NCBI GenBank assembly: GCA_000310025.1
Contig: FN649728.1
Span: 2,447,556 to 2,511,555 of the forward strand
Source: Ectocarpus siliculosus
Lineage: Eukaryota; Sar; Phaeophyceae; Ectocarpales; Ectocarpaceae
DNA: 64,000 bases
Direction of reading: 5' to 3'
Both the position numbers and the translations under genes were made by a program. Below are positions 13,629 to 27,400 of this stretch, one piece after another. How positions within the stretch are numbered: the first letter of the stretch is position 1; each line of letters starts with the position of its first letter. A model generated the notes under the pieces. It was not told the DNA's origin and searched no databases. It saw only the letters and a list, made by a program, of their open reading frames with translations.

Positions 13629-16539
13629 CTGTGATGCACATTGTGGGCAAAATAACCGAGGAAGGGACATCAGGGAGATATTGTAAGACAGCGTGATATG
13701 AAGTGAAACTGAAAGACGTTAGAGGACAAACATCATCATGGAAAAAAAAACATATGGAGTGCAGCAAGCTGTGAAAGGTGTAGAAACAAGATGGTGAAAC
13801 GACACGTACGACCGAAAGTTGGTCAAATAGCCAAATCCCCTCTCTGACGATACGTTCGGAGGTAGCCGCGTTTTTTTAACGTGTTGGAGGTGGATATATT
13901 ATCGGTTTCGGAGTTGTTTGGAGATATTGTACATATCTGGAACGAGTGGGTTATGACGATGTATGGAGGCCGACCCTTGGCCGACCACATGACCATCAAT
14001 TGAACATGCATAAATTCATTCATGCATGTAGTAGTGCTGATAAGACAATTGTCATGTGGTTTTCAACTCTATTGCGCTCTCTTTTATCACAGGTGATGGC
14101 CAGGCAATTCGGGAAATTTAGGGGGGCCTGACAGCTGGGCAGGTTGCCTCCCGAGAGTACGCAGAGAGGGCTATTAAAATGACTCATTCAGTTCGTGGCA
14201 CAGCTTGATCCAACGTCACGGCATATCACAGCTATTTAAATAGTGGAGACAGAAAATGACTGCTGTCTCGAGGCATCTCGCGCGTTGCACTACAGGTCGA
14301 GGTTTACGCAATGAGTGTCAGGGCATGGGGTCGACTCATGCAAACAATAAAAATCGAACAGCGAAAGAGGGGGTCCCGGAGAATTGTTGGTGTGGTATAC
14401 TCCAGTATACAGCACAGACTCGTCGGGGTGGCCGTTTGGTTTTTTTCTACTGCTTGTGCTCTTTTCGTCGGGAGAGCGGCAGATAGGTGCTACGGACGAT
14501 GCAAGGTGCGATGGAGTCACACAACGCTAGTAACACCAATGCAGTACTGATATAGCACACTTGCTTCCCTGCCTCGGTAGGTGCTGCAGCTGTATGTGTG
14601 TCGTAGGTGTGCTCGCGACCAGCACCAGCTTTGGTAATTGTACAAGCTGTAGGGAGAAATTTATCTGCACCGCTGCTGCTGTGCTGCACACGAAATAATG
14701 CCAAGCAGCGTTGCCTCGATGTCGGGATCTCGACAAACCCTACAGCACTTACCATCTTCGGAAGCCTCGCGTCTTGAGAGCGCTCTCCCGGTGCTCGCCA
14801 CTACATGTGCAATCTCGAGTTGAAGGAGGAGATCGTCGTGCCGCCCAGTTCTCCGTGGATCGAGACAAGGACGCTATTATAGCGCAAGCTGGCGCGCCCA
14901 TGTTCGTAGCCCAAGCTGAAGGAGCCCCTGGGCTTGGCCGCTTGACCATCGCATCTCCATGGGCTTTGCATTGTTGGTCGTGCGTGTGTGTTGCATGGTA
15001 GTGGTGTGGCTTTGGCTGGCTGTTGGGTGTCGCACCCAAGATGCAGCTGCAGCAACGGGCCGGGGCTCAACTGATCGGAATTTGATGAAGGGGTATGTAC
15101 ATGTCCCGGTCGCCCACAATAGTTGCGCCGCTTCGCCAGAACTTCGCACCCCTGCTGTGCATGTCGATATGCATCATGATAATGGGACAAGAAGCACCGC
15201 AACCACACCTACCTATCCCGCCGCACGCCCTTGCGCATTTTTCTTCATACGTCGCACCCGACAGGCAAAGAAAAACAATAATACTACTTATTTCGGAGTA
15301 TCTCTACATGTGCGCCCGTTCCTAACGGTCGAGGATGTGGCAGAGGATCCAACCGTACCTGATGGGCTTGTCTGTGGGCTGGGCATGGGGACCACTTGAG
15401 CACAGCAAAGAAGGAAACAAGAGATACCGGTGCCACGGTGGCTTCGTCGGGGGCGTCATACGAGGGGGGGGGTGTTTCTGCCCTGGTAGGTTTTGCGTGA
15501 GCATGAAAAGGGGTGCATCGCCACAGCTTCGGCGCAAGCTCTGGATGGTTCGTGGGAAGAAGGAGATTAAGGTTCGTGAACTCTTTACTTTTGGGGTATG
15601 GCATTTGTGTCCACATCGCGTTTTCCACCACCACAAATTGTCACAAACAACCAAGTGACTATTTAACATTAGACATTGCGCAGTCCAGAAGGCATTTTGT
15701 CTGTGTTTCGGTCACCAGCAGGTGGTGGTTGTCCGAGGCGGGATGTAGCCACAACGGGCCGTCATGCTTTACTGCAAAAATCCAAAGCTTCCACACTGCA
15801 TCTGAGCCCTTGATGCCTCGCGACACAAACTGGAGGGTACCGTCACAGCGTTTTCCAAGACATACGTTCATCCACCTGCAGTGTCGGAAGGTGGGGGAGT
15901 TCTATAATGTTTTCGGTTCTCACGCTCGATGTATCGCAATGTGGACTACTGAACCTCAAAACGTTCATCGCCCAACCTTGCCCTGACATCGAGCTCTTGT
16001 ACTCTACATTCAGAAATTCTGGTCTGTTGGCTACTTGTATATTGTATGCATAGATACTTCGGAGTCAGATCGACGGTGGTACCCATATGCCCCCCTCCCC
16101 CCACAATAATGTCCTTCCCAATTTGGGCGAAAAACTGTCAACTTTTTGTAGTATCCCCCGGGGTGATCGTTTTTTCAAAAACAAAGTTGTCCCGCCCTAT
16201 TATATGTACTCCCGGGGTAAAGTAAACATTATCAGCCTTTTTTTGTGACAGCCCCTCGGGGATTTGTTTTCGGGTGATTTTTTGCCACAAGTACTTATAC
16301 TTACCAGATCACAACGCGTCAGAGCTGACGCGCCCAACCCTAAGTATTGTATTTTACCGTGTTTGGAAACGACGTTAACTGAAGGCAATACCGACGAATC
16401 GCTGTCGCTGGAGATGTCGCTTTGGTCGTCTTGCTCGCTCTCCTTCCTGCACCAGTCCCTGATGAGTTAGGCACGTAATGCCAACAAGCACCACACTCTC
16501 TCCTTGAAGCAAACGGGTCACGCTAAGCTAACCTGCTAC
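13629..16539. other. Gene-poor stretch with a few weak coding hints
   Basis: There is no chain of exons I can defend. A minus-strand open segment at 15650-15885 (containing DAVWKLWIFAVKHDGPLWLH and HHLLVTETQTK) has protein-like composition but no identity and no upstream connection. Possible minus-strand exons near 14810-14875 and 15355-15390 may belong to the unidentified gene further left. Confidence 0.4.
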
Positions 16540-17560
16540 CTCTTGGCCCCTTGCAAGGCCTGCTATCCTCCCAGGGTCCCAACATACACTTTGTGGGCAG
16601 TCTTCACCTGGCAAGACCCCGCCCTATACACCACACAGGGCATGTTCGTATGGGGTAACCCCTGCAAGGTCTGACACCTTGCCGGGGCCCACATTTTCAC
16701 CTTGTTTACACCATGACCCTGGCAGGGCATGTCCGACAACACTGATCAGGGTATCGGCCTGCACAAGGTCATGACCTTCGACCCCCACAAGGAAAAGAGC
16801 ACCTTATCAGGGTCCTCTCCCACACCTTGTGACCACTACAGTAGCCACCCTCTACAGCCCCCCTACAGGGTGCCTACAGGGTTGAGCCCTCTGCCAAGGG
16901 GGCCCCAAAGTGACTCGAAACAAGCCTCACTATTATTGTGTTCCCCCCGGTGTGGTCAACCCTCGAAGTTTTCACGGGAAAGTTCACCTCCTCCCCGCGT
17001 ACAGCACCGTCGACCGCGGTACTCCCTCGCGCCCGACCACTGTTTTTTTTCAATATGCCATGCACCATAAAACCTACGGAGTATGACCATGATAAACAAA
17101 CGTACCTTTGTGCACACGGACGTTGTGAATAGGAAGAGGACATCATAACGCAAACTGGAGACGTGTCAAATAAAAGAGCCCACATGCGCGTGACGACTGT
17201 TGTTTGAGAGCACACTCATCAGTTTGGGTTAGGGTTAGAGCTATTTACCTTGAACTAGGGGCCCGCACAACATGCCTGTGTGATGTGCTGCCTCCTCGTC
17301 CCTCGGAAGGCCTGCTATCCTCCCAGGGTTCCAACATTGGATGGCAGGGCGACGCCCCTAAAAACCGTAATGGGGGGGGGGGGATAGCTCCGAAGGTCTC
17401 CATTTTCAACCCTGCACTAACCCTGTCACCTTACCAAGGCCGAACATGACAGCAGGACGATGCCCCTCAACACCGTAGAGGGGGGGGTGTACTCATAGTC
17501 GTGCATGCCGTAGTCGTTTGACCATTGACCTCGCATCCCTACAAAGCCGGGACGGAGCAC
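16540..17560. repeat. CAAGG/CAGGG-rich degenerate repeat tract
   Basis: The tract is built from short motifs CAAGGT, CCTTG, CAGGGT and their complements at irregular spacing. The phrase CCTGCTATCCTCCCAGGGT occurs at about 16559 and again at about 17308. The block near 16650-16735 (GGGGTAACCCCTGCAAGG, then TTCACCTTGTTTAC) recurs at 18657-18740. It does not look coding. Confidence 0.75.
17491..17560 (-). repeat. 70-base dispersed repeat, copy 1
   Basis: Read on the minus strand this is the same 70 bases as 42255-42324 with one difference. It contains GGTCAATGGTCAAACGACTA, which looks like a tRNA D-arm/A-box region. The family may be tRNA-related but has no B box. Confidence 0.8.
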
Positions 17561-18007
17561 GCCGGGTTCTCACCGGACCAGGCTCTCACATCATCAAGCG
17601 CGAAGCGCCGTGAGGTATTTGGCGAGTCGCATCAAGGGTGAGCTACATCCTGCTAAGGGTGTTCGGCATCTTGTGCTTACTTCCTTGCGTACGGATGGCA
17701 GCTGCGTATGACCTAATTTATTTCCTGGTGCTTTCACTTCCAGAGACAGTTGTAAGCACTGTGTAACTGCCTCGAGGATGCTTGACCATTGTAACACAAC
17801 GTGGTGCGATCATCCCCCGTTGCGTGGAGTGAGGTTTCTCCACCCCGCACAACATGATCTACTCGACGACCATTATGGTTACCGCCAAAAAAAAAACAGA
17901 GGTAAAAAAAACAAACGGTAACCTGGTTGCCGAGTTCACGAAGTGAATTGGCTTGTTTTACAACGTCGTTGCCAAGCGACGAAAACCCAATCCCGATGGC
18001 AAACACC

Positions 18008-18372
18008 GAGGGGGGGGGGCGTAGGGGGGGCCGTAAAGGGGGGGGGGGGGGGGGGGGCACCCCTTTTTTGGTTGCCCGAAACCTTTTCCCTTTACCCCCC
18101 CCTAAAAGGGGGGGGGGGGGAAAAAAAAAAAGGCCCCCTTTTTTACCCCGGGGGAAACCCTTCCCTTTTTCAGGGGGAAAAAATTTTTTTTTTGAAACCC
18201 TTTCCCCTAAAAGGGCCCCCAAAAAACCCCCCACAAAGGGGGGGGGGGGGCCCCCGAAATTTGAGGGGGAAACCCCCCAGGGGCCAAACCCCTTGGGGGG
18301 GGCCCCGGTTTCCCTTTTTTTTTTTCCCACCCCTTGGGGGGCCCCCCCAAAAAAACCAAAAGGGGGGGGGGG
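18008..18372. other. Unreliable homopolymer-rich sequence beside an assembly gap
   Basis: The stretch consists almost only of alternating runs of G, C, A and T, many of six or more bases, and runs straight into 100 N. Open frames here are proline/glycine/lysine runs without biological sense. It is best read as a low-quality read end and not as genome sequence. Confidence 0.85.
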
Positions 18373-18472
18373 NNNNNNNNNNNNNNNNNNNNNNNNNNNN
18401 NNNNNNNNNNNNNNNNNNNNNNNNNNNNNNNNNNNNNNNNNNNNNNNNNNNNNNNNNNNNNNNNNNNNNNNN
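18373..18472. other. Assembly gap (100 N)
   Basis: One hundred N of nominal length; the true size is unknown. Confidence 1.
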
Positions 18473-18915
18473 AGTGAGTTGCCATTGACCACGCCGTAGA
18501 GGGGGGGGGGGGGATAGCACATAAGGTCCCCGTTTTCAACCCTGTGCGAACCCTTCACCTTTCCAAGGCCTAACACATTACCTTGTAGCAACCGTTCCTC
18601 TGACAAGGTCCCACGAGATACCCCGTACAAGGTGATGGGCGTGCAGCAGGATCATGAGGGGTAACCCCAGCAAGGCCTAGCACCTTGCGAGGGTCCACGT
18701 GTTCACCTTGTTTACTTCACGACCCTGTCAGGGCATCACCGAGAATACCGGACAGGGTGTCGGGCATGTACAAGGTAAACGCCATGGACCCCACCAATGG
18801 ACAACACCTTACCAAGGTCCAGGCTCTGACGTTGGCATCGCTCCGAACCCTGTACAACCCCCCCACAGGGTGCCTGCAGGGTTCAGCCCCCTGCCAAGGG
18901 TCCCCCAGGGGTAGC
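18473..18915. repeat. Second CAAGG/CAGGG-rich repeat block
   Basis: It resembles 16640-16910 in order and wording: a GTAACCCC(A/T)GCAAGG start, TTCACCTTGTTTAC, a CAGGGCAT core, then ACAGGGTGCCT(G/A)CAGGGTT near the end. The two blocks flank the gap and the low-quality tract. They may be diverged copies of one dispersed repeat. Confidence 0.7.
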
Positions 18916-20372
18916 CGAGTGGCCACGGGTGTTGTTGTCTCTGCGCTACTCTCTCTGGCACGCGAAGACTGTCGGAACACCATATTTCGATCGAGTGGTA
19001 AAGTTCAACTCCTTCCTTCGTGCGAGGAGCCCCGTGTATTACGGAATTCTTTTCAGATAAAAGCGCAATGGCCATTCGACGTGTTTTGAGTCGTCGGGCG
19101 TCGGGATTGTATGACCATCATTTCTGGGTACAGAATCGACCCCTTCCGGGTACGTACGTACGTACTACACCCAGAGTCTAACCAGTATCTCGGCTACACT
19201 ACATGTAGAGGGCCCAGATGCCAGCGCCGGTTATACCCCCGATGGAGGTTTTCCCCCAAAAGTGGGTACGATCAATGATGGTGTTTCGGCCAATCAGCTG
19301 GCTGCCTGGGAGTGCACGCGTTGCGTGTTGATTTCTATGCGCAAGTGCCCAAAAGTGGTGATAGACCGGGTATTTACCCGTTTCTGGTTTCTTCTCTTTT
19401 TTGTTTTGTGCACACACAGATAGACTACCCGTTCGAGATATACCCACAGCAGTCGAACGGGATGTGGTGGAGTCTTTTCAGTGAGTGGAGGAAAACCGGC
19501 TGGGTACTGGACAAATGATAATAATAATGTGGCTGTTGGCGAGCAAGCACTTGGAGAAGATGATGAATCGATCGCCCTCACCCCTCTGGACCCGCCCAGC
19601 AGTATTAAAATTATAGTATCACTCCGCAACACACAAAATAAACTTTTTGTTGCACATACATGATGTTATGTGTGGATAGAGCATAGACTAAGAGAGAGAG
19701 GGAAGTACACCTACCTGTCTTGTATCCAAAATACACATTGCCCCGCTCGAAGGCGCAGGGCTTCATGTTCGAAACTGCTGTGCTATGCTCTGCATCCTTC
19801 GCAAATTTACTCGGGCATCGCATGTATGTATGTTTCGCACCCACCCACTGCTGCTGCTGCTGTAGCCCGCCGATCACGCCTGCTTGGCACTATTGTCCCT
19901 AGAGCGGGTAAAACAATGTTCTCAAAAAAATGTCGGCCTGGGCTGATCGATCAGCAGGAGGACTCAAATATCTACTTCGTCTAGACAGGCAACCAAGACG
20001 CACCGGATATTGCCTCCCCCCCTCGCGCACAGCCTGTGTCCCGCCCTCAACACAATCAATCCCCCAACAACCTGGCCCCTCGAAATGTTCCAGACGGAGG
20101 CAAGCATGAATCATGACCTTTGGGCCTCACGACGTCCACCAAAACATCTCCCACGCTTGCTTGCTTATGGGTATTTTCTTCAACGGCAACCTGCGAAACG
20201 ATCCGAGGTCAAAACAACAGAACGATCCATCAGGACAGAGCCAGCAAAACAGATCGACCGTTGACAGCACACACACACACACACCAGCTTGCGGTTCTCG
20301 GTTTTCCGCGCGGCTTCCTCCAGTCCGTCAGATTATGATTCGTCCACGCGGAAAGCAGCGTGCGTGGACTCC

Positions 20373-23300
20373 TCAGACCGAGCCAATCAGGGAGCAAGAC
20401 CTAGATCTCAGGACGAACGCGAAATCCCCTTCCACGAGGCGCTCGGAGACTTCAGGGTTGACCTGAGTGTAGGGCAGACTGCTGCCCTTCGTGCCCGTCG
20501 GGCGGTAGAGTCCCAGCGGCATAGCCCCCTGCAGGATGAGCTCCCGCGCCAGGGCGTCGTACCTTCCCCCCCAGAACTTGCGCGACGCCACGCGTAGCAT
20601 GTCAAACTGCCCCGTGGGGGAGACAGTGGAAGCAGTCCCAGCTTGTCCGCGGAACGGCGAGTGGCGCGAACGGGGCTTCTTTCCACATGCACCAGCAGAG
20701 GGCGTAGTGTCACGGGTTCCATCGTCATCGCGGCCAGAAGAGGCGGGGGGTGGCACTGCGGGCTCCATGATGGATGCGTCGTCTACCAGCTCGTTCCCGA
20801 CGAGTACCGGGCGTTTCATCTGGAGAAGGGTCTCGAAGAACGCCAAAAACTCCGTGCTGAAGTACGTCTGCACCTCGAACACCTCCATGACTTGCATTTC
20901 GTGTTGATTTGCCACCAACGCGTGGGGCACACGGGCCAGGAGTAGCATCAAACGTAGGACGGTGTGGAGGGGAATAGGGATATGTGAGCGGTTCCCTACG
21001 TGATGTGTGTTAAAAGGTAATATGGTACGTAAGTCGGCACATGGGTGGGATCAGTAGGCGTCGGGGGGCATTTCTCAAGTGCTGGATGGTGCGGGAAAAG
21101 AGGAAACTACGTGGCTCCCACTCAAGGTCGGCGAAAATTCCATGACAAGACGTGGATGCACCGAGCGCGCCCATCCTGTGGGGATGGCGGCTTTAAGGCG
21201 CAGTGGAAGAAAGGGGGCGTGCAAGTTGGAAAATAGCCAGAAACGCAAGATAACCGGGATTGGAATCAAACATGGCCGGGGCACACCACTCACTTGATTC
21301 AGTCCACACCATCCCAGCGGTGAAAAGCGGCCATTCCCACACGCCGGCGGAGGTTAACGCCGATGATTCCTACCACGCGCGGTAAAGACGGTGTAAAGGG
21401 GGGTAACGGCAGTACGAAGCAACGTGAGCCCCCCTCAAATTCTGTAAACGGGTCTGTTGTGGTGCTAGTTTCCTCCAAGTAGAGAATAAAAACACGTATG
21501 CATACCACTCGCCAACAAACAATTGCACGCCACAAAGTAATAGGCAGAGCATCAGACCGCTTCCGCAACCGAAAAAAGGTCATGACCGACGCGAGCCAAC
21601 ATGCACCGGTATCCCCATCTACCTTCTAGGTCCTGCAGGACCATGGCCGTTCAACCCGGCACGTCGGAGCCACTCGATCGGCAAAACAATGGGAGAGATA
21701 GTTACCGCGATACCTACCGCCTATTGCTCCTGAGGAATCCTTTAGGCAACAAGGTGTGCAGAAGAGCAAGTCTACTTGGGTATAGCCAGGAACGAAATTC
21801 ATATGACTCCCATTCAGGCACCTTGAGGATGCGGCTGCTGCGCCCGCGCCTAGCGGTGGACCCGCCCCCCCCACGGCCGAGCATGTTTCCGCAGTAGTAG
21901 ATGCTGTTGTCGGTGTGAAGGTCGATCAACACCTGTCGTCGGAGTGTTCATTTCGCGCTTCAGGGAGGTTGCGCGCTTCCGAGGCACAATCGGCAAGAAA
22001 ATCGAGCCTAACGTTTCTTCGAAACCGACCCCGATATCTGCTGAACGCCAAGGTGTTGCTGTACAGCTCGACCGCACCCCACCCCTCAACCTCAACCGAG
22101 AGGAACCCCAAGCCGGACAAGATAACCTCAACCGCGACCGAAACAACCGGGAACTCAACCGGCAATCGGAGCCACCCCAAACCGTGGCTCTTCATCGACG
22201 GGGACGTCCACTCCGGGGTGTGCGTGATGGAACCAAGTCCGTGGAGCAAAAAAACTCCATTTCGTCCGCTTACACTTATGTGGGCGTAAGCCAGCCAATC
22301 AGCCAGCCAATTTCGTCAAGAGTCCACATCGTGTGTGTCACCTTAGGGGCATGTTGACCTGCTGGTATCTCCCTCAGCATCTGCTCCAGCTCGAACGATA
22401 CCAGGAGCACGTCCGTATCATTCGGCTCGTCCGACACGAGAAGCACAGCGGCAGACTTGAGGTGTGGTTAAACACGGTCCCCCAAGACGGAAACACGCAG
22501 AGGTGAGGGGGGTGATTGGGACAGAAATTCGCGAGGGTTGCCTTGTGCGCACAAACAGGCGTGCCCATCGAAAATTGGGCATTGTGGGGGAAAGGGCACA
22601 ATAAAATCTGCTTCAGATTCGCAATCGGGAATCCCCGTGCATTTGATCGCGGGGAAAGGGGTTGGGTGGGTCGCACATGCAAAACGCCGGGGCATGCCAT
22701 CATGCAAATAGAGTTACACAAGACGGAACACGAGACGTGTACAGCCCGACCCCTTAGACAAAACATCACGATTGTTGTGCAGCCACGACTGTCTGTGGTG
22801 TGTACAACATGAACGGCCGAGGAGTGCCCAACCGCGACGACTGAGCAAAGACAAAAATCCAGTGACGGAAAAAGCCACAAAGAATTATGAAGTACGGCCG
22901 GCGCAAGGAGGATTGCGTTATCTTCGAAGACGTTTTGAACGTTCAGCATTCTCGATAAACCACACGCCAGGACTCGAGAGAATTTGTGAAGAGCATGGGA
23001 TACCCCGAAGACTTGTGTGATGGATGTTTGGCATACTTCTGCTGCGTATTTTCGTTTGCATGAAAAAACGCAACATGCGCGAGAACGCCCGGCGACCAAT
23101 TTCTGTGCTTGACCAGTCCAACTTATTGCAGAAACAGGGACAAGTCATACGTGACTGCTGCACGATATAAAAAAAACACGAAATATCTCCGTGAAAAAAA
23201 CGAAGAACGTAACTCACGTTTGCCACCCTGGCCTTGTTGAAGGTGGCTCTTTGTTGGCTCTTCCCGGTAACGGAAAAGATCTTGGTGATGTTCAGGTCGG

Positions 23301-24440
23301 CGCAGTCGCACTTCGCTTCTGCAATCTTCTCGCGCAACTCGAAGAACCTTTCCTGGTGTGGCGTGTGGTCGTTGTCGCGGTGGATTCGTGGGCTGAGTTG
23401 GTGTGTTCGTAGGGAGCATCTGGTCAATTCTGTTAGCGTGCGCTTCAGGCAACATGCAAGGGTGTGGGCACAACTGGGCGAACCAAACCCCACCCCGGAA
23501 TCTAGTGCTGTTTACAATGCCAAGGTACAGACTTCGGGATTAAAAGTTGTGAGCCTGGTTGGCAGCAGCCAGAACAACTAGGAAATTACAAAAATAAAAC
23601 GAAAGCAGAGATCAGAAAGGCGTTGCTCATAACTAGTGACAAAAACGTTCCCTCCGCCAACTGGTGCAGAGAATGCTCCCTCGCCTTGTCCTCGGTGACC
23701 ACAACGATGGCCACGTCGGGGCGTTGCCGACGCATCGCGGCCACGTAGTACTGCAAGCGCGGGTGAGCGCCGATGATAACGAGGTGGTCCTCGAGGTCCT
23801 CGGGCACCGCGGCGGCCTGGACGCGCAGAGCGTCGTCTAGCCGGCAGCGTGCCTCCTGCACCTGCGGGCCAACAACCCGCAGAACAATACACGCACATAC
23901 ACACATGCGCGCGCGCGCAAACGTTGGGTTATGATTTAGCGCCAAACGATGGTTGTATGATTTAGCAAGTAGCATGACTTCGGAACACCACTATGCAAAA
24001 CACATGGTTGTACAAGATCCCTCAGGTGATTCTTGGCGCTCGGTCGCGTGACCGAGAGATCGGTAACCGCGGAAACTACACCTCCATGTCTGTCAGGCTT
24101 GGGGAGTGTCTCCCGGCCAACATCCTGATCAAACCAGCGAGACAACTCGACAAGCAGGGCGCTATCCCTGTTGTTAACAATCGGTGATGGTTGGAGAATG
24201 TACACTGGGCATTTTCCTCTTGTTTCATCTACTGTGCAAAACTAAGCGCATTGCCACCGTCGGCTATCAAATGAGACAGCAGATAGACTAGAAATGGCCT
24301 CCCTCCAACACCGGGCGGCCATGAAATCGGTCAAGGGCGGATGGCAGTACACACATGCGAGCATACACCGCCAGGCTGGCTGAAACGTTGTTGGCCTGCC
24401 GGCCGGGTGTGCCACGCGAAGCACATTTCTCTCTCTCTCT

Positions 24441-24473
<33 letters not shown>

Positions 24474-27400
24474 CTTCACATTAAAAACCGTTCCGATCTC
24501 TCTCTACCCAGTACCTTCGTATGTCCGTACTGATCCAACACTCGACGCGGTCGATTCCCGTGGTCACAGGTTAACTTACCCTAAAAAGGTACACTCAAAT
24601 AAACTGGCCCCGAGGGGTCCGCAAGTCAATAGAAATCAACGACAGATATTCTGGGATCCTCCTCTCCCTCTTCGCGCTATGCGAGGTATCAACTGAGACT
24701 AGCAGTCACTATCTATCATGGGCCGGAGAGAAAGAGGTACACCCCCTTGGTTCAATCTTGGTACTTCACAACGCAAGCAGAGACAAGGCCATCTGGCACA
24801 GAAAAAGAGAGAAAAAAAAGAGAGAAAAAAAAAAGAAAAAAGAGAAAAAAGAGAAAAAAAGGAGAAAAAATAAAAATGGAAACCGTAAGGAGAAGAGAAA
24901 ATAAATGAAAATAAAATGAACAATGAAAAAGGGCGAGGACAAAGAGGGACCAGGCCGAAAATAACAGGAAGTATGAGGCAGAACAAGGCACACGGTGCAG
25001 AGACCACTAATGAACAAGCAAACACGCAAACATGGCCACCAACCAGCGATACATTGTAATGGTACGAAATCACTACTACTGGGGGGTTGGTGCAATGGTG
25101 CAGCGTTGGGGGGGGGGGGAATTGGCGAAAAGAAATTCAATCCGGCACGTGTCGTGCCACTCGGTCCGTCTCTTCTCGTTTGCTTTCTTCATACACACCG
25201 TCGAAAAAAACTCTTTCGGGTCGAGCGTGATGGTCGACTCGGTGAACGTGCCCGCCGCCGTCTTGAGCGAGTTAAGTTGTCCAGTTGCTGTCGTGAGGGC
25301 CTCCAACGCCTCCTTCCACCGAACCCCGTCTTCGGTGCGCCTGTTTGCGGTTCGTTTCAGCACCCCGGATACAAACAACAACAGCAACGCGAGATGCTCT
25401 TTCGTCGCTCTCACCCCAGTCTCTGTCTCCGCTCTCAAATGTCGGGCTCTCACATATCGAACATATCTTCCGGTTAATTATTCTTTGCACTTTCAATAAT
25501 CCCGTTTTTCCGCTTATTTTTGGATGTCTTCTGGTTCGCTCGCTCGCAGAACCATTCGCCCCTCTCCTCTCTGCTCCCCATCCATCATCATCCATCCACA
25601 CATACATTGCATTTTACCCCAGTCTGCCTCACGGCTCTCACACCCCAGTCTACCCCAGTCTACCCCAGTCTCTCGGTGGTCTTTCACACATCGAACATAT
25701 TTTTCATCTTTTCCGGGTTATTGTTCATTCAAAATCTTTTCCGGGTTATTGTTCATTCAAATTTCGGGGCAACTGTTCAACTCCGCAGTTAACGCCAAGT
25801 GCCGCGCTGACACGGCTTGATGCTGCAAGTCACGGACCTCCTCAGTTGTTACACGATGAACGACGAGTAGACGCCGGGCGCACTTCTGGCGGTGGGGTCC
25901 GAGTGTTCCTTCCAAACACAAGGCATCCATTAATCCACTGCTCCACCACCTCTCTCTTCCGCCCCTCTACCATACTGTGTTCGGGTTATTTTTACATGAC
26001 GAAGTACGGGATTCTTGGAATCGATCCATTGAGCGGGGAGGCGAAAGCCGCCAGACTCCGTAGCGCTACGAATCGGAGGAGCCCGGAGGGTGGTATCGTA
26101 ATAACAAGGCCGCTCTGAGGATAAGGACTTACATTTCTTCTCGCACTGCTTCCATCTGTTCCTCTTGTTGCTCCTCATAGGGACAGCTGCCTGTCAATCC
26201 CCCCCTCGGCGGTCTTGGAATCCCGATACCGGTAGAGAGAGAGGGGGACGTGGGGGCACACCCAATGAGTAACTCATACCTGCAACACGCCTGGCACTAC
26301 TATTACGAATGGGGTTGATATCGTTTGAAGCAGACTTGACCCTCTCCGTGACGGAGAGGAATCGAAGCTCGAGATATGGCCGGTGAACATGTGCGCGTCT
26401 GAGACGGGGCTTAGCTTCCGACGAGGTGTCATCCGTTGGTTTGCGATAACGTCTAGCCTTGAGCTCGGTGTACAGCTGCGTGGCGCGCCCGTCTGAATCG
26501 GTCGCACGTAGGGTGTGCGGAGCCAAACGCCAGTCAGAATCAGAAACCAATCAACGAACGGACAACAAAACAAGCAAGCGATAACAAGACAAAAAGAAGG
26601 AAAAAATGACACAAAAACAAGCGACGCTGTAGAGTAAACTTGACATACACACACACTCACATCCGACGCAAAGGAATCGCTTGCCCATCCCATCCCGCCG
26701 TCGCCGCTACCGCCGCCGTCGCCGCCATCGCTGCACCTGTCCCCGCCTCCTCTGCCGCCGCCTGCGCCCCCGACGAACTCAACCTAGCCCGCGCCTCGAC
26801 GGTTTCCGCCTCCACCGGCTCCCCAGCCCCCGCCAAGGCCTCGCCGGGGGCAACGCCGCTCTCGACCTTTTCCTCCGCCTCTTCTGTTCCCCCGCTCACC
26901 CCTGCGCCCGCCGTGGTCACCTGCGGAGCCGCCTGCTTGACGATCATCAGCCCCGCGGCGCTCGCGCCGCAGGACGCCTCTTCCCCGGAACTCGACGAAG
27001 TATCCAACACCACGGCCGAAGCAGCAGCGGCGACGGCGGCGGCGGCGGCCGCTTCTGCTTCACCGTGACCCTCGTCTTCCTCCTGCTTCAGGCGCGACTC
27101 CGTTGTCGATGGTAGCGAATCCTGCCAGAGCAAATACAACGCAACAAGTACATGGCTTTTTGTGTCTGTAGTTTTATATTCTATGGTAGGGGAGGCGACA
27201 CACGTCGTGAAGGTAACGGCAGAGGGCTGCGTTCAGGAACCAACCGCCCGGCGGCTAGGTCGAGAGGGAGGGCAAAGGTGACTCGCACAAAACAAATGAA
27301 AGTTTGTTGTCTAACCGAATAATCTGTTGTTTTTTGCGCTCGGAATAATTCAGAAATCTCCCAGATCTACGTATTATTGGGTTCTTGTTGTACCGCCCCG

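Noticed and set aside
18008-18499. Long open frames on both strands rich in Pro/Gly/Lys.
   Set aside because: They come from homopolymer-inflated, unreliable sequence and N bases.
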